From: Bog-756 sp052326605
GTDB taxonomy: Bacteria > Actinomycetota > Acidimicrobiia > Acidimicrobiales > RAAP-2
DNA: 64,000 nt
Direction of reading: 5' to 3'
Assembly (NCBI GenBank): GCA_052326605.1
Contig: JBKQMB010000033.1
Coordinates: forward strand, 74,221 to 138,220
The first letter of the stretch is position 1. Each line of letters opens with the position of its first letter. The notes under the pieces were generated by a model. That model was given only the letters and a program-made list of their open reading frames with translations, ran no database searches and was not told the origin of the DNA. The position numbers and the translations under genes were made by a program. Positions 1 to 7,639 of the stretch are shown piece after piece.

Positions 1-1
1 C

Positions 2-184
2 GTCATATTCCCGGAACTCGGGAGGCGAGCGGCGACACTCTATGCGCTCGTCGACAACGGGATGATCCGTGAGCCACGAAACGACCGGGAAGGGGAACTA
101 CAGGCTCGCCTCGACGAATGGTTCCCTGGTCTGGCTCCTCCGTCCTCAGCGACCTTGGCCAGGACGGCCGGGGTGCCCCAGTAA
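2..184 (+). CDS. C-terminal fragment of an unrecognised protein, cut by the window edge
   Basis: An open frame enters from the left edge and gives 60 residues before a TAA stop. It starts VIFPELGRRA and ends RTAGVPQ. The composition (Leu, Arg, Glu, few rare residues) looks coding, but no family is recognisable from the tail alone. The gene's start and any domain lie outside the window. It is tail-to-tail with the acetyltransferase gene that follows on the other strand. Confidence 0.4.
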   Translation, partial: VIFPELGRRAATLYALVDNGMIREPRNDREGELQARLDEWFPGLAPPSSATLARTAGVPQ

Positions 185-213
185 CGCCGGACCGGGGATG
201 GGGTCGCCCTAAC

Positions 214-843
214 TCAATCCGTCCTCGGCTCCCTCCACATGGGCCACACGGCAGGGCCGCCCAGTGGCAGTTGGATCTCGCCCGTCACGTCGAAGCCGTG
301 CCGACGATAAAAGGCGATGTTGGAATACTTCGAGGATTCAAGATAGGCGGGCAGCCCCAATTCGTCGCACCGATCGAGTACCGGGCCAAGCAGTGCCGAT
401 CCGATCCCGTTGCCCTGGTTGGCGACGCGTGTTCCCAGAACACCCAAGTACCAGTGCGGTTGCTTCGGATGCTGATGTTCCACGTAGCTGAGGGCTCGCA
501 AGGCCCGAACGGTGTGGCGACCCAGCGCGCCCAGCATCCCAGGCGAGTGACGCAGCATGGTCGTCGGCGGGATGACGGCATGCCCGGGAGGCGCCCATAG
601 GGCGGCTCCTGTGTTCGTGGGCGTCGTCCACACTGTCCCCACCGTCATGTAGTGGCCACTAAGGAGCACGCCGAAGAGCCGGGCCAGTCGGCGCGACCGG
701 CTCCGTTCGTCTTGCAGGATCCATGACATGACAGGATCGCCGAAGAACGCGTCCTGCAGTGTGTCGGCGATCGCAGGCCGGTCGCGCAAGGCCGCCAGCA
801 CTACCTGTGCCTTCGGGGTTAGATCGTCAGGGCGACTGACCAC
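214..843 (-). CDS. GNAT-family N-acetyltransferase
   Basis: This 209-residue protein has a GNAT fold. After a variable N-terminal half, the segment around residues 130-160 reads HWYLGVLGTRVANQGNGIGS, the motif B/A region that binds acetyl-CoA (Q-x-x-G-x-G/A-like loop, here NQGNGIGSALL). It is followed by LPAYLESSKYSNIAFYRRHG, the typical motif B with Asn and Tyr near the thiol site. The length is normal for the family. The frame starts at a GTG with a weak ribosome-binding site. The acceptor substrate cannot be told from sequence. Small-molecule acetylation or resistance-type roles are common for this subgroup, but that is family knowledge only. Confidence 0.85.
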   Translation of the reverse strand: MVSRPDDLTPKAQVVLAALRDRPAIADTLQDAFFGDPVMSWILQDERSRSRRLARLFGVLLSGHYMTVGTVWTTPTNTGAALWAPPGHAVIPPTTMLRHSPGMLGALGRHTVRALRALSYVEHQHPKQPHWYLGVLGTRVANQGNGIGSALLGPVLDRCDELGLPAYLESSKYSNIAFYRRHGFDVTGEIQLPLGGPAVWPMWREPRTD

Positions 844-1101
844 AGGCTCAGGAGCCTAGCTGCCTGTCATGCCGGGTGACTGACGGTTATCGATGGCGGC
901 CGAACGACACTTTAAGGATGGAGCGCTTCGCCACATGCCCGATGGGAGACTGGCAGCTCCTGTAAGCGGAACGTTTGCGCAGGCGGACTGCGGACCGCAA
1001 CTTTCCTCGCGTAGCCCCGACAAGAGCGCCGGTGTTCTGCGAGGTTTGCGCTGTACGGTCCCGTTGCCGAATCCAGGGGTCTCCATTCCCCGGCGGGAAT
1101 C

Positions 1102-1377
1102 TCAGCCTTTCATCACGTTGTGCACCTTTGCCACCATCGGCTCCTTCAGTCCGACTCCGAGTTCGGCGAGGATCGGCATGAGGGTCGGTCCAAATGCATC
1201 GAAATCTTCCTGCGATTCCCAGATATCGAAAACGTGGATGGAACCGTCTGATTCGAGGGCAACGTGGAGGGTACGCCCCTTTGGTGCACCCGCACCGGCT
1301 GAGTCCAGCTGCTTGATTGCGTTGTTGTACTTCTCTGGGGTGAATCCCTCGTGAACGAAGTAGATCCCAAGTGCCAT
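1102..1377 (-). CDS. Small dimeric alpha/beta-barrel protein (antibiotic biosynthesis monooxygenase-like)
   Basis: This 91-residue protein starts at an ATG (1375-1377) preceded by a purine-rich GGAAAAGG site. It has the look of a ferredoxin-like dimeric alpha/beta-barrel (ABM/YdhR-like) stand-alone protein: a beta strand at the N-terminus (ALGIYFVHEG), a helix, then RTLHVALESDGSIHVFDIW, which is the typical central strand pair, and a C-terminal Lys/Val strand. Members include heme-degrading enzymes and ring monooxygenases, and many have unknown substrates. The upstream extension of the same frame is not coding-like, which supports the short start. Confidence 0.65.
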   Translation of the reverse strand: MALGIYFVHEGFTPEKYNNAIKQLDSAGAGAPKGRTLHVALESDGSIHVFDIWESQEDFDAFGPTLMPILAELGVGLKEPMVAKVHNVMKG

Positions 1378-1742
1378 GATGCACCAACCTTTTCCGCGTG
1401 CAGGACGCTGTTTGGACACTGTGGCCAATCCGCCCTGGATTTGACCCTTTCGGACCATACCTCTCAGCACGATGCGGATGTCGTCCTTGCCGGATACCGC
1501 CATACGGACCGGCAGAAGGGTGCCCCCAAAGATTCGGCCACAATCTCGCGAACCCCTGCCCCCCGACCGCCAATGGTTAGGTGGGCACCCACCCACCTCC
1601 CCAAGCCTCTCGCTGGCCCAAAGCGGGACACGGGGGCGATCCTGTGCCCAGTGGGGTGCAACGATGGCACCGCGGGTATGGGTCAATCCACGGCGAGGAA
1701 CCGCCGGTAAGTCCAAAGGTCGAGGTCTGGCTCGACTGGACC

Positions 1743-2069
1743 ATGCCGTCGATCACGGAACTGATGGCCGTGGCGAAGCGGCTCATGGGCGTGGTGTTTC
1801 TCGGACCAGAGTCCACCCAGGCCACGGCCGACCAGCTCGGGGTGGCTACGCTCCATGCCCGAGAGCGGCCGACCGATCACCCGTGGTCGGACCCGGCCAT
1901 CGGTGAGCAGTTCACCGCCGCCTTCCACTCGTTCACGGTGCTTGCCAATGACTGCGCCGCCGCAGGCAACAGTGCCGTCCTCGACTCCCACGCCCTTGAC
2001 GATCGTGCCGGACGGACCGTTGCGGATCTGTCGATCGCCCTATGTGCCAAACGGGCCGGCCGAGCATAA
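1743..2069 (+). CDS. Hypothetical protein, unrecognised
   Basis: An open frame of about 108 residues from the ATG at 1743 (MPSITELMAV...). It has a helical, reasonably balanced composition and ends CAKRAGRA. The frame stays open upstream to 1581, but that part is Pro/Gly/Arg-rich and looks non-coding, so the inner ATG is preferred; no clear ribosome-binding site decides it. No motif is recognisable. It lies in the accessory-looking left end and its stop is 10 bp before the first copy of a short dispersed repeat. It may be a remnant. Confidence 0.35.
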   Translation: MPSITELMAVAKRLMGVVFLGPESTQATADQLGVATLHARERPTDHPWSDPAIGEQFTAAFHSFTVLANDCAAAGNSAVLDSHALDDRAGRTVADLSIALCAKRAGRA

Positions 2070-2078
2070 GGTCGGACC

Positions 2079-2148
2079 CCCGGCACCTCTAACCCCCACG
2101 CGGATCCGTGGCGGGTCACAGGCGAGATCGCGTGCGGAGTGGCAGCGT
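2079..2148. repeat. Short dispersed imperfect repeat, copy 1
   Basis: The motif CGGCACCTCT(T)AACCCCCACGCGGA is followed after exactly 27 bases by GTGCGGAG(T/C)GGCAGCGT. The same layout recurs at 3101-3172, and a third, shorter copy of the first half occurs at 3553. All copies lie in otherwise unexplained sequence between small genes. Confidence 0.5.
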
Positions 2149-2256
2149 TCCAGCGGGTTCCCACCGCACAAGTATGCCGACCCGAAGCTCGCAGCGACGG
2201 ACGATCTCGGCAAGGGGATCACGTAGCTGATCGGCTCGACAAAGTACCGTAACGCT

Positions 2257-2559
2257 ATGACCAGCGAACCCTCCATTGCCGATGCGTACACGCGGAGTGA
2301 AGAGGTAGCAAGCGAGGCGCTGCGAATCCTGAAGGAGGCGCTCGCCAACCTACGCGCGAGCTTTGAGACCCTACCGGAACCGTCTGAGCCGCTGCCCTTC
2401 GAGCTGATTCGTGACCAAATGGAGGTCAGCGGTGTGAGCGATCGGCTCGAAGAGATTCGCGAGGTCCTTTCCGATCTGCGGGCGGAAGTGGAAACGCTCA
2501 TCGAAACCGGCTGGCCGTTCGTGGCTAGAGTCGGTGGACGTGAAGGTCCCTTACGGTGA
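2257..2559 (+). CDS. Hypothetical helical protein
   Basis: 100 residues from an ATG. The sequence is strongly helical and acidic, with heptad-like spacing (EEVASEALRILKEALANL; DRLEEIREVLSDLRAEVETL), suggesting a small coiled-coil or helical-bundle protein. No family is recognised. Its last 26 codons run up to and beyond the possible upstream start of the zinc-ribbon gene that follows, but if that gene starts at 2573 the two are separated by 13 bp and probably share a transcript. An antisense frame of 248 codons covers the same stretch but has a poor composition. Confidence 0.5.
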   Translation: MTSEPSIADAYTRSEEVASEALRILKEALANLRASFETLPEPSEPLPFELIRDQMEVSGVSDRLEEIREVLSDLRAEVETLIETGWPFVARVGGREGPLR

Positions 2560-2572
2560 CATTCAAGGGGAC

Positions 2573-2779
2573 ATGAAGACCGCGTTCCTCGTCGAAGCCC
2601 AGCGCCGCCACTCCAAACCGATTCCTGCGGTGACCCCGGAAACGGTGTTCTGGTACTGCGGATCATGCGGTGAGGATTTTCCGGTCGAGGACGTGTTGAT
2701 TGAAGACACCATGCCGTTCTGTCCGAGATGTGGTGAGGGTTCGGGCTGGGAAACGGTCCGGCCGGCCCAGTCCTCCTGA
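2573..2779 (+). CDS. Small zinc-ribbon protein
   Basis: About 68 residues from the ATG at 2573, which is preceded by CAAGGGGAC, a plausible ribosome-binding site; the frame could also start at 2534. Two CxxC pairs are present, CGSCGE and CPRCGEG, separated by about 22 residues. This is a classical zinc-ribbon knuckle arrangement. Such proteins are often nucleic-acid-binding or regulatory, but nothing here assigns a role. It follows the small helical gene closely. Confidence 0.55.
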   Translation: MKTAFLVEAQRRHSKPIPAVTPETVFWYCGSCGEDFPVEDVLIEDTMPFCPRCGEGSGWETVRPAQSS

Positions 2780-2876
2780 ACCACACCTAGCCCACTTCGC
2801 CGATCGGAAACTGGGCACACGGGCGAAGGTGGAAGTGGCCGAGGTCTGATGTCGCCTATCGGACTATCGTGACCGC

Positions 2877-3086
2877 ATGGTCGATTTCGCAAGAGACATA
2901 CTCAAGTCGCTCGGCGACGCTGATCGAGCAGGTAAGGCGGTGCAGGCTTTGGAGGGTGCATACTCCAACGCCACCGCCGAGACAGTTAAGCAGCTCATCG
3001 AGGCGGTCAATGCTGCAGAGAAGGCATACCAAGCAGCCGCTGACCAGTGCGGCGCGTTGCTCCGGCAGTTGTTGGAGCGGTCTTGA
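2877..3086 (+). CDS. Small helical protein, unrecognised
   Basis: 69 residues from the ATG at 2877. It is rich in Ala, Glu, Leu and Lys with an amphipathic helical pattern (DILKSLGDADRAGKAVQALE; VNAAEKAYQAAADQCG) and one cysteine. No family is recognised. It sits alone between the zinc-ribbon gene and the second copy of the dispersed repeat. Confidence 0.45.
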   Translation: MVDFARDILKSLGDADRAGKAVQALEGAYSNATAETVKQLIEAVNAAEKAYQAAADQCGALLRQLLERS

Positions 3087-3100
3087 GGGGGGCACTCCCG

Positions 3101-3172
3101 GCCCGGCACCTCTTAACCCCCACGCGGAGCACTATCGGGACGCATTGGGCGTCCAGTGCGGAGCGGCAGCGT
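3101..3172. repeat. Short dispersed imperfect repeat, copy 2
   Basis: Second copy of the repeat described at 2079-2148, with the two conserved blocks in the same order and the same 27-base spacing between them. It begins just after the stop codon of the small helical gene. Confidence 0.5.
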
Positions 3173-3604
3173 CTTGCCGGCGTGCAGATGCGCCGGGACG
3201 CTTCGGACCCCGGAGGCAGCCGGGAGTCCATCGCCAGCTGATCGGGCGACCCTCACACCGGGCCGGGCAGGGGTCATTCGATCTGGTACGGGGTTGATGC
3301 ACCCCCGTCCGCTGCGTCGCGCCACTGCATGGCTGCAACACAGTTGATTCAACATCCGATGGGTGGAAAGTGAAACCCCTATTCTTCTGAGCCGACCCTG
3401 ATATTTGGGGAGCGGGTGCGTGGAGAAACTGGCTGCTATCCACTCGGAGCGCCGCCATTCGTTACCTTGCAGCGCCGGCCTGTTGAGCGAGGTCCTGCTG
3501 CCACGCTCCGGGTCCGGCAACACTAACCTCGACTGGAATCCGCCGGACACCCAACCCCCACGCCCGACGATTGCGGGGCACAGGCGCAAACATAGGGATT
3601 GCCC
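3173..3604. other. No supportable gene; partial third repeat copy
   Basis: No frame here has a credible protein composition on either strand. The longest one, antisense 3113-3589, is Ser/Arg/Pro-rich and looks like chance. A partial third copy of the dispersed repeat (AACCCCCACGC, then CACAGGCG 14 bases later) is at 3553-3585. The stretch may be eroded former coding sequence. Confidence 0.4.
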
Positions 3605-3916
3605 TTAACCCCCTACCGGCGAGAGTGCCCAGGTTGCGATGTCTGATCCGTAGAGGTGTCCACCACCTCGCCGTGGCCGATGTCCATCAACCGCAAGCAG
3701 CTGCTCCACCAGAGTGATCACACGTTCAACGTCGTCGAAATTCTCGTCATGGATATGGTCGCCAACGTCCTTGTCCGTGAACATCTCCAAAGCCACGGTC
3801 CCATTGGGCAAGGTGAAGGCAAGGCACCACCGCTCTCCCTGCCGATCCAAAACCGCCCTGGTTGCCCATGGGTGTTGCCCTAGCTCAATCACGACCACCG
3901 CCGTTCTGCCGCCCAC
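3605..3916 (-). CDS. Hypothetical protein, unrecognised
   Basis: 103 residues from a GTG start. The first half reads like two or three beta strands (TAVVVIELGQHPWATRAVLD; ERWCLAFTLPNGTVALEMFT), followed by an acidic helical segment with DDVERVITLVEQLLAVDG. The composition is convincingly coding and globular, but no family or catalytic motif can be named. The ribosome-binding site is weak. Confidence 0.5.
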   Translation of the reverse strand: MGGRTAVVVIELGQHPWATRAVLDRQGERWCLAFTLPNGTVALEMFTDKDVGDHIHDENFDDVERVITLVEQLLAVDGHRPRRGGGHLYGSDIATWALSPVGG

Positions 3917-3971
3917 CTGACGCCCTGCCGAAGCGTAGTCAGGCCGGTTGAACTGCGCTCAGCTCTCCGAG

Positions 3972-4211
3972 TCACTCGACGTGCTGATCGCAGCTCCACA
4001 GCCTCATCTGCTTGCACCCGATCATCGCCCGACCGATCCATCGCACGGGCTCGGGGCAGTCGGTGGGAATGTCGACCCGATAGCCAGGTCCACGGCTCAC
4101 CTTGTGCCAGCAGACCCCTGACTCGACCCTGTCGGCGTTGGTGTAGTGATCGACGTTGTCCGTGAAGTCAGCGCAGGGGGCTGTGAATGCATCCTGACCT
4201 GGTCTTTCTCG
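3972..4211 (-). pseudogene. Cys-rich gene remnant without a start, abutting tRNA-Val
   Basis: A frame of 79 codons ending in TGA at 3972 has a coding-like composition, with five cysteines and motifs such as GVCWHKVSRGPGYRVDIPTD and WIGRAMIGCKQMRLWSCDQH. No ATG, GTG or TTG sits at a sensible place upstream before the frame runs into tRNA-Val. The simplest reading is the 3' part of a gene truncated at the tRNA. A very short real gene using an inner start cannot be excluded. Confidence 0.35.
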
Positions 4212-4212
4212 G

Positions 4213-4285
4213 TGGGCCGTGCGGGACTTGAACCCACGACCCCTTGCGTGTCATGCAAGTGCGCTACCAACTGCGCCAACGGCCC
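4213..4285 (-). tRNA. tRNA-Val (anticodon GAC)
   Basis: On the minus strand a full cloverleaf can be drawn: acceptor GGGCCGT paired with ACGGCCC and discriminator A, D-stem GCGC/GCGC, anticodon stem CTTGC/GCAAG with loop ATGACAC giving anticodon GAC, and T-stem GTGGG/CCCGC with TTCAAGT. CCA is not encoded. Its 3' end faces the accessory-looking left end of the window. Confidence 0.95.
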
Positions 4286-4353
4286 GTGAGGGACGACGAT
4301 ACCACCCGGTCCACGAGCTCCCGGAGCGTTGCACCGCCTGCTTCGCGCGCCGC

Positions 4354-5205
4354 CTAATGCTGCGCCATCGTCGGGGCGGGAGGGGTGGCACGTTCTACTG
4401 CCTCCCAACCACCTAGGGCGCGACGTCGCTCCCGCTCGGCCTCGTGCCCGCCCCGTAGGCCGAACAGTCGCTTGGCGTACAGGAGGTAGACGACGATGGC
4501 CACGTTGATGACCAGGGTCACAACCTTGAACACACTGACCTTCAAGGAGATCTCGTAGATCTCGAGCGGCACCAGTGCGGCAGTGGCGACCAGGGTCAGG
4601 TACTCGGCCCACCGCTTGTTGAACCACAGGCCCACCATCTCCGTCGCCTCCAGCGCCGCATAGGCCGTGACCACCAGGCCCAGGGTGATCAGGCGGCGGG
4701 GGCTGTATTCGAACGCCTTGCGCAGGTAGCCCAGGATCCCCCGAATCTGGACGGCACCGGGGTCGCCACCGGACAGGTCGTTCATGATGGTGTTGTAGTC
4801 CCGATGGAGGGCGGCATCGTGCCGGGCGAAGGTGAACAGGACCAAGGCCAGCACCGACAGCACCACCACATGGACGGCCCGGTCCAGCGCGATCAGTCGC
4901 AGGACGTACCGGTCCCGTAGGACGGGGCCCCGGGCCGGCAACTCGATCTGCTCGCGCGGCGTCACCCGCTCCTCGGCGGCCTTCTCTGGAACGGCCATCG
5001 GCAACCACGCGTCGCACCTCAGGCACCGGCACCAACGCACTCCGTCACTGTCGCGGACCAAGATGGCGTCATCTGGGGTCACCTTCGCCGCATCGGCACC
5101 CACCAGGACGTGCCCCTTCCACGCGCACGTGACGAGCTCGTACCGATTTTCCGGCCGCTTCGTTCGGGGCACCAAGGCAGAATAGGCGCTGGTCGGGTGG
5201 TCCAC
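4354..5205 (-). CDS. DUF2127 integral membrane protein with Cys-rich N-terminus
   Basis: 283 residues. The first 90 are soluble and carry CAWKGH and WCRCLRCDAW, a Cys/His cluster that could bind zinc. Four hydrophobic segments follow at about residues 110-127, 172-193, 200-220 and 226-244. The motif around ALEATEMVGLWFNKRWAEYL, then VPLEIYEI, is the hallmark of the DUF2127 predicted membrane family. The tail is charged and cytosolic. The function of DUF2127 is unknown. The chosen start is a GTG with a poor ribosome-binding site, so a slightly later start is possible. Confidence 0.8.
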   Translation of the reverse strand: MDHPTSAYSALVPRTKRPENRYELVTCAWKGHVLVGADAAKVTPDDAILVRDSDGVRWCRCLRCDAWLPMAVPEKAAEERVTPREQIELPARGPVLRDRYVLRLIALDRAVHVVVLSVLALVLFTFARHDAALHRDYNTIMNDLSGGDPGAVQIRGILGYLRKAFEYSPRRLITLGLVVTAYAALEATEMVGLWFNKRWAEYLTLVATAALVPLEIYEISLKVSVFKVVTLVINVAIVVYLLYAKRLFGLRGGHEAERERRRALGGWEAVERATPPAPTMAQH

Positions 5206-5301
5206 CGAGGGGGACGCTGGCCGTTCGTGCCGGCCCCGGGGTTTCCGCGTCGGGGCCGGGCTCCTTGAGGCGCCGCTGTCAATCCTGCGTGCCGTGCACT
5301 T

Positions 5302-5321
5302 CTGTCAAGGTATACTGACAG
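5302..5321 (+). promoter_or_regulatory. Palindromic operator overlapping a -10 box; likely leaderless promoter
   Basis: CTGTCAAGGTATACTGACAG is a perfect 6-bp inverted repeat (CTGTCA/TGACAG) with an 8-base spacer that contains TATACT, a near-consensus -10 box at 5311-5316. Transcription would start about 6-7 bases later, on or next to the ATG at 5323, so the mRNA is probably leaderless. A further CTGTCAA half-site lies upstream at about 5276. The arrangement fits repression by a dimeric regulator, possibly the HTH protein it precedes. Confidence 0.6.
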
Positions 5322-5322
5322 C

Positions 5323-5532
5323 ATGGACGTCGAGGACATCAGGAATGCAGTCAGCTCCGACGACCCGGCTCTGGGGCTCCGTGCGGCATTGGCGTTGCAC
5401 CGACTGGCCGAGCGGGTCGAGGCCTCCAAGGTGGCCGCCGCCCGAGCGCAGGGGTGGACCTGGCAGCAGATCGGCGATGCGCTCGGCGTCACCCGACAGT
5501 CGGTGCACCTCAAGTACGGAAGGGATCTGTGA
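5323..5532 (+). CDS. Small helix-turn-helix protein paired with a Clp-N protein
   Basis: 69 residues. The C-terminal half is a clear HTH: QGWTWQQIGDALGVTRQSVH (about residues 43-62), with the turn at GVT and a recognition helix RQSVHLKYG. The N-terminal half is helical. The gene starts right behind the palindromic promoter and its stop overlaps the next gene's start as TGATG, indicating translational coupling. HTH plus Clp-N gene pairs recur in Actinobacteria. A role as autorepressor or as regulator of the partner is inference from context. Confidence 0.85.
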   Translation: MDVEDIRNAVSSDDPALGLRAALALHRLAERVEASKVAAARAQGWTWQQIGDALGVTRQSVHLKYGRDL

Positions 5533-6041
5533 TGACGACCAGATCGAGATCAGCGGAGACCTATCATCCCTGGACGACCTATATCGCTGCCCGGGAAGAG
5601 GCGCGCCGGCGAGGCGATCGAAGGGTGGGCACCGAGCACCTGGTGCTCGGCCTGCTCCACGATCCGGAGATCGCGCCCACACTGGGCGTCACGCTCGACT
5701 CGGCCCGTGAGGCGCTCGACTCCCTCGACCGACAGGCACTTCAGGCCATAGGCATCGCCCCTGTTCCCTACGCCCCACTCCTGCCGGAGCGGGACCTACC
5801 GCCGAGGCCAAACGTGAAGGCGGTCCTCAAGGATCGCCTCGCGTTGACGCCCGCAGCGAAGAGCGCACTGCAGGAGGCAGGCAAGCCGATGCGCCGTGGG
5901 AAGCACATCGCACCACAGGAGGTGCTCGTCGTCGTGCTCGCATGCGAGCCGCCAGACCCTGCCGCAGCACTCTTTGTGGCCTTGGGCGTGGACACTGCTG
6001 CAGCACGACAGCGCCTCGCTAGGCCCCCCGCCGCTGCCTGA
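5532..6041 (+). CDS. Clp R-domain (Clp_N) protein
   Basis: 169 residues with two Clp repeat motifs. The first is around residues 11-45 (IAAREEARRRGDRRVGTEHL, VLGLLHDPE); the second is around residues 88-130 (TPAAKSALQEAGKPMRRGKH, IAPQEVLVVVLACEP). These are the N-terminal substrate- or adaptor-binding repeats of ClpA/ClpC, here without any AAA+ ATPase module, so the protein is a stand-alone R-domain protein. It is coupled to the upstream HTH gene through TGATG. Likely role: binding partner or modulator in Clp proteolysis or stress response (inference). Confidence 0.85.
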   Translation: MTTRSRSAETYHPWTTYIAAREEARRRGDRRVGTEHLVLGLLHDPEIAPTLGVTLDSAREALDSLDRQALQAIGIAPVPYAPLLPERDLPPRPNVKAVLKDRLALTPAAKSALQEAGKPMRRGKHIAPQEVLVVVLACEPPDPAAALFVALGVDTAAARQRLARPPAAA

Positions 6042-6164
6042 ACCGCGCCAGCCTTCACCGGGCCGAGATGCCGTGCGTGGCAACCGTCCGGTACACCCTG
6101 CCGGCGAACGTGGGGCGGGTTGAGCGGGTCAGGAGAGACCGGGCCCCGAACTGCATGATTCTGG

Positions 6165-6236
6165 AGGCGGCGGGCGGAATCGAACCGCCGTACGGGGCTT
6201 TGCAGGCCCCTGCCTAAACCACTCGGCCACGCCGCC
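6165..6236 (-). tRNA. tRNA-Cys (anticodon GCA)
   Basis: The minus strand forms acceptor GGCGGCG/CGCCGCC, anticodon stem GGGGC/GCCCC with loop CTGCAAA (anticodon GCA), and T-arm GGCGG-TTCGATT-CCGCC. The discriminator base is T and is followed by an encoded CCA at 6162-6164, unlike the tRNA-Val and tRNA-Gly genes in this window. Confidence 0.93.
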
Positions 6237-6285
6237 AGGACGCCCGGCGATCCTACCCCCCCGGTTGGGATGCTTGAATCTGTGC

Positions 6286-7311
6286 ATGCGGATCGGAATG
6301 ATCGCCCCACCCTGGGCCCCAATCCCCCCCCAGCTCTACGGCGGCATCGAGTTGGTGGTGGATCAGTTGGCCCGTGGCCTGCAGGCCGCGGGCCACGAGG
6401 TGCTCCTCTACACGACCGGAGAATCCACCTGCCCGGTGCCCCGGCAGTGGGTGCTCCCTACCGCCGAAGGTGAGCGGATCGGCATGGCCGTCCCCGAGAT
6501 CCGCCACGTGATCCACGCCTACGAGGCGGTGAAGACCTGCGACGTCGTCCACGACCACACCCTCATGGGCCCGTTCTACTCCGAGCACTTCCCATGGCTG
6601 CCGGTGGCCACCACCATCCACGGCCCCTTCAACGAGGAGCTGACCGATCTCTACCGGGCCACCGCCGATCGGGTCCCACTGATCGCCATCTCCCACGCCC
6701 AACGCCGGGCCGCCCCCGAGATCCCCATCGCCCGGGTCATCCACCACGGAGTGGATGCCTCGGTGTTCCCCGTGGGCGATGGTGGCGGGGACGAGGACGG
6801 GCCCTACGTGCTCTTCCTCGGACGGATGGCTCACGATAAGGGCGCCCATCGTGCCGTCCGGATCGCTCGCGCCGCCGGCATCAGGATCCTCATGGCCGCC
6901 AAGATGCGCGAGCCGTGGGAGATGCGCTACTTCGCCGAGAACGTGGAGCCCCTTCTCGGACCCGATGCCCAGTACCTCGGCGAGGTCTCCCACGAACGGA
7001 AGCTCGAGCTGTTGGCCGGAGCCTCCGCCCTGCTCTTCCCCATCCGGTGGAACGAGCCGTTCGGTATGGTCATGATCGAGGCCATGGCCTGTGGCACGCC
7101 GGTGCTGGCATTTCCGGAGGGCGCCGCCCCCGAGGTGGTCGACGACGGCCGGACCGGTTTTTTGTGCGAGGACGAAGCTTCCATGGTCGAGGCCATCGGC
7201 CGGCTGGGCGAGCTCAAGCGGAGCGACTGCCGCTTGGCGGTCGAGGGCTACTTCTCGACGAACCGCATGGTGGCCGAGCACGTCGAACTGTTCGAATCCA
7301 TGATCCGCTAG
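6286..7311 (+). CDS. Glycosyltransferase family 4 (GT-B fold)
   Basis: About 341 residues from the ATG at 6286 (MRIGMIAPPWAP); a TTG 21 bases upstream is possible but less likely. The N-terminal Rossmann domain has the donor/acceptor loop PPQLYGG. The C-terminal domain has the GT4 nucleotide-sugar features: strand VLFLGRMAHDKGAHRAVRIA (about residues 177-197) and the E-x7-E motif in EPFGMVMIEAMACGTPVLAF (about residues 261-280). Members transfer sugars to lipids, polysaccharides or small molecules. The acceptor is not predictable here. It stands alone after tRNA-Cys, with no polysaccharide cluster around it. Confidence 0.9.
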   Translation: MRIGMIAPPWAPIPPQLYGGIELVVDQLARGLQAAGHEVLLYTTGESTCPVPRQWVLPTAEGERIGMAVPEIRHVIHAYEAVKTCDVVHDHTLMGPFYSEHFPWLPVATTIHGPFNEELTDLYRATADRVPLIAISHAQRRAAPEIPIARVIHHGVDASVFPVGDGGGDEDGPYVLFLGRMAHDKGAHRAVRIARAAGIRILMAAKMREPWEMRYFAENVEPLLGPDAQYLGEVSHERKLELLAGASALLFPIRWNEPFGMVMIEAMACGTPVLAFPEGAAPEVVDDGRTGFLCEDEASMVEAIGRLGELKRSDCRLAVEGYFSTNRMVAEHVELFESMIR

Positions 7312-7334
7312 GCAAGCGTCGACCCCGCCCGCGA

Positions 7335-7529
7335 TCAGGAGCTGCGGCGAAACAACAGGCGGGCCACCAGGGCGACCAGGCCGACGACCACCGCCACCTT
7401 GATCACGAACCACACCACGCCGGCAACGAAACCGAGTAGCGAGAAGGCCACCCAGACAGCGATGAGCCCGCCGCCGACGACCAGTACCCCGTCGAACAGA
7501 CTGAGCCCGGAGCGTTCCTCGTCGACCAT
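7335..7529 (-). CDS. Small two-helix membrane protein
   Basis: 64 residues. A short charged N-terminus (MVDEERSG) is followed by two hydrophobic helices (about residues 13-37 and 40-57, with VVWFVIKVAVVVGLVALVAR), and it ends RLLFRRSS. It is convergent with the glycosyltransferase gene. No family is known to me; many actinobacteria encode similar small membrane proteins. Real coding is supported by the clean transmembrane pattern and the flanking charged ends. Confidence 0.65.
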   Translation of the reverse strand: MVDEERSGLSLFDGVLVVGGGLIAVWVAFSLLGFVAGVVWFVIKVAVVVGLVALVARLLFRRSS

Positions 7530-7639
7530 GCCACCAGGCTAACCGACCCCGAGCCACCACCAGGTTCGCCCCCGGAACACGACCGCGTCCTGCCATCGGC
7601 CAGGTCGTCGACCCTACGGGCCGGTGGTACGGTCCGCTC

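Noticed and set aside
3113..3589. A 158-codon minus-strand gene between the small helical protein and the next gene
   Set aside because: Ser/Arg/Pro-rich composition, no motif, and it runs through two copies of the dispersed repeat.
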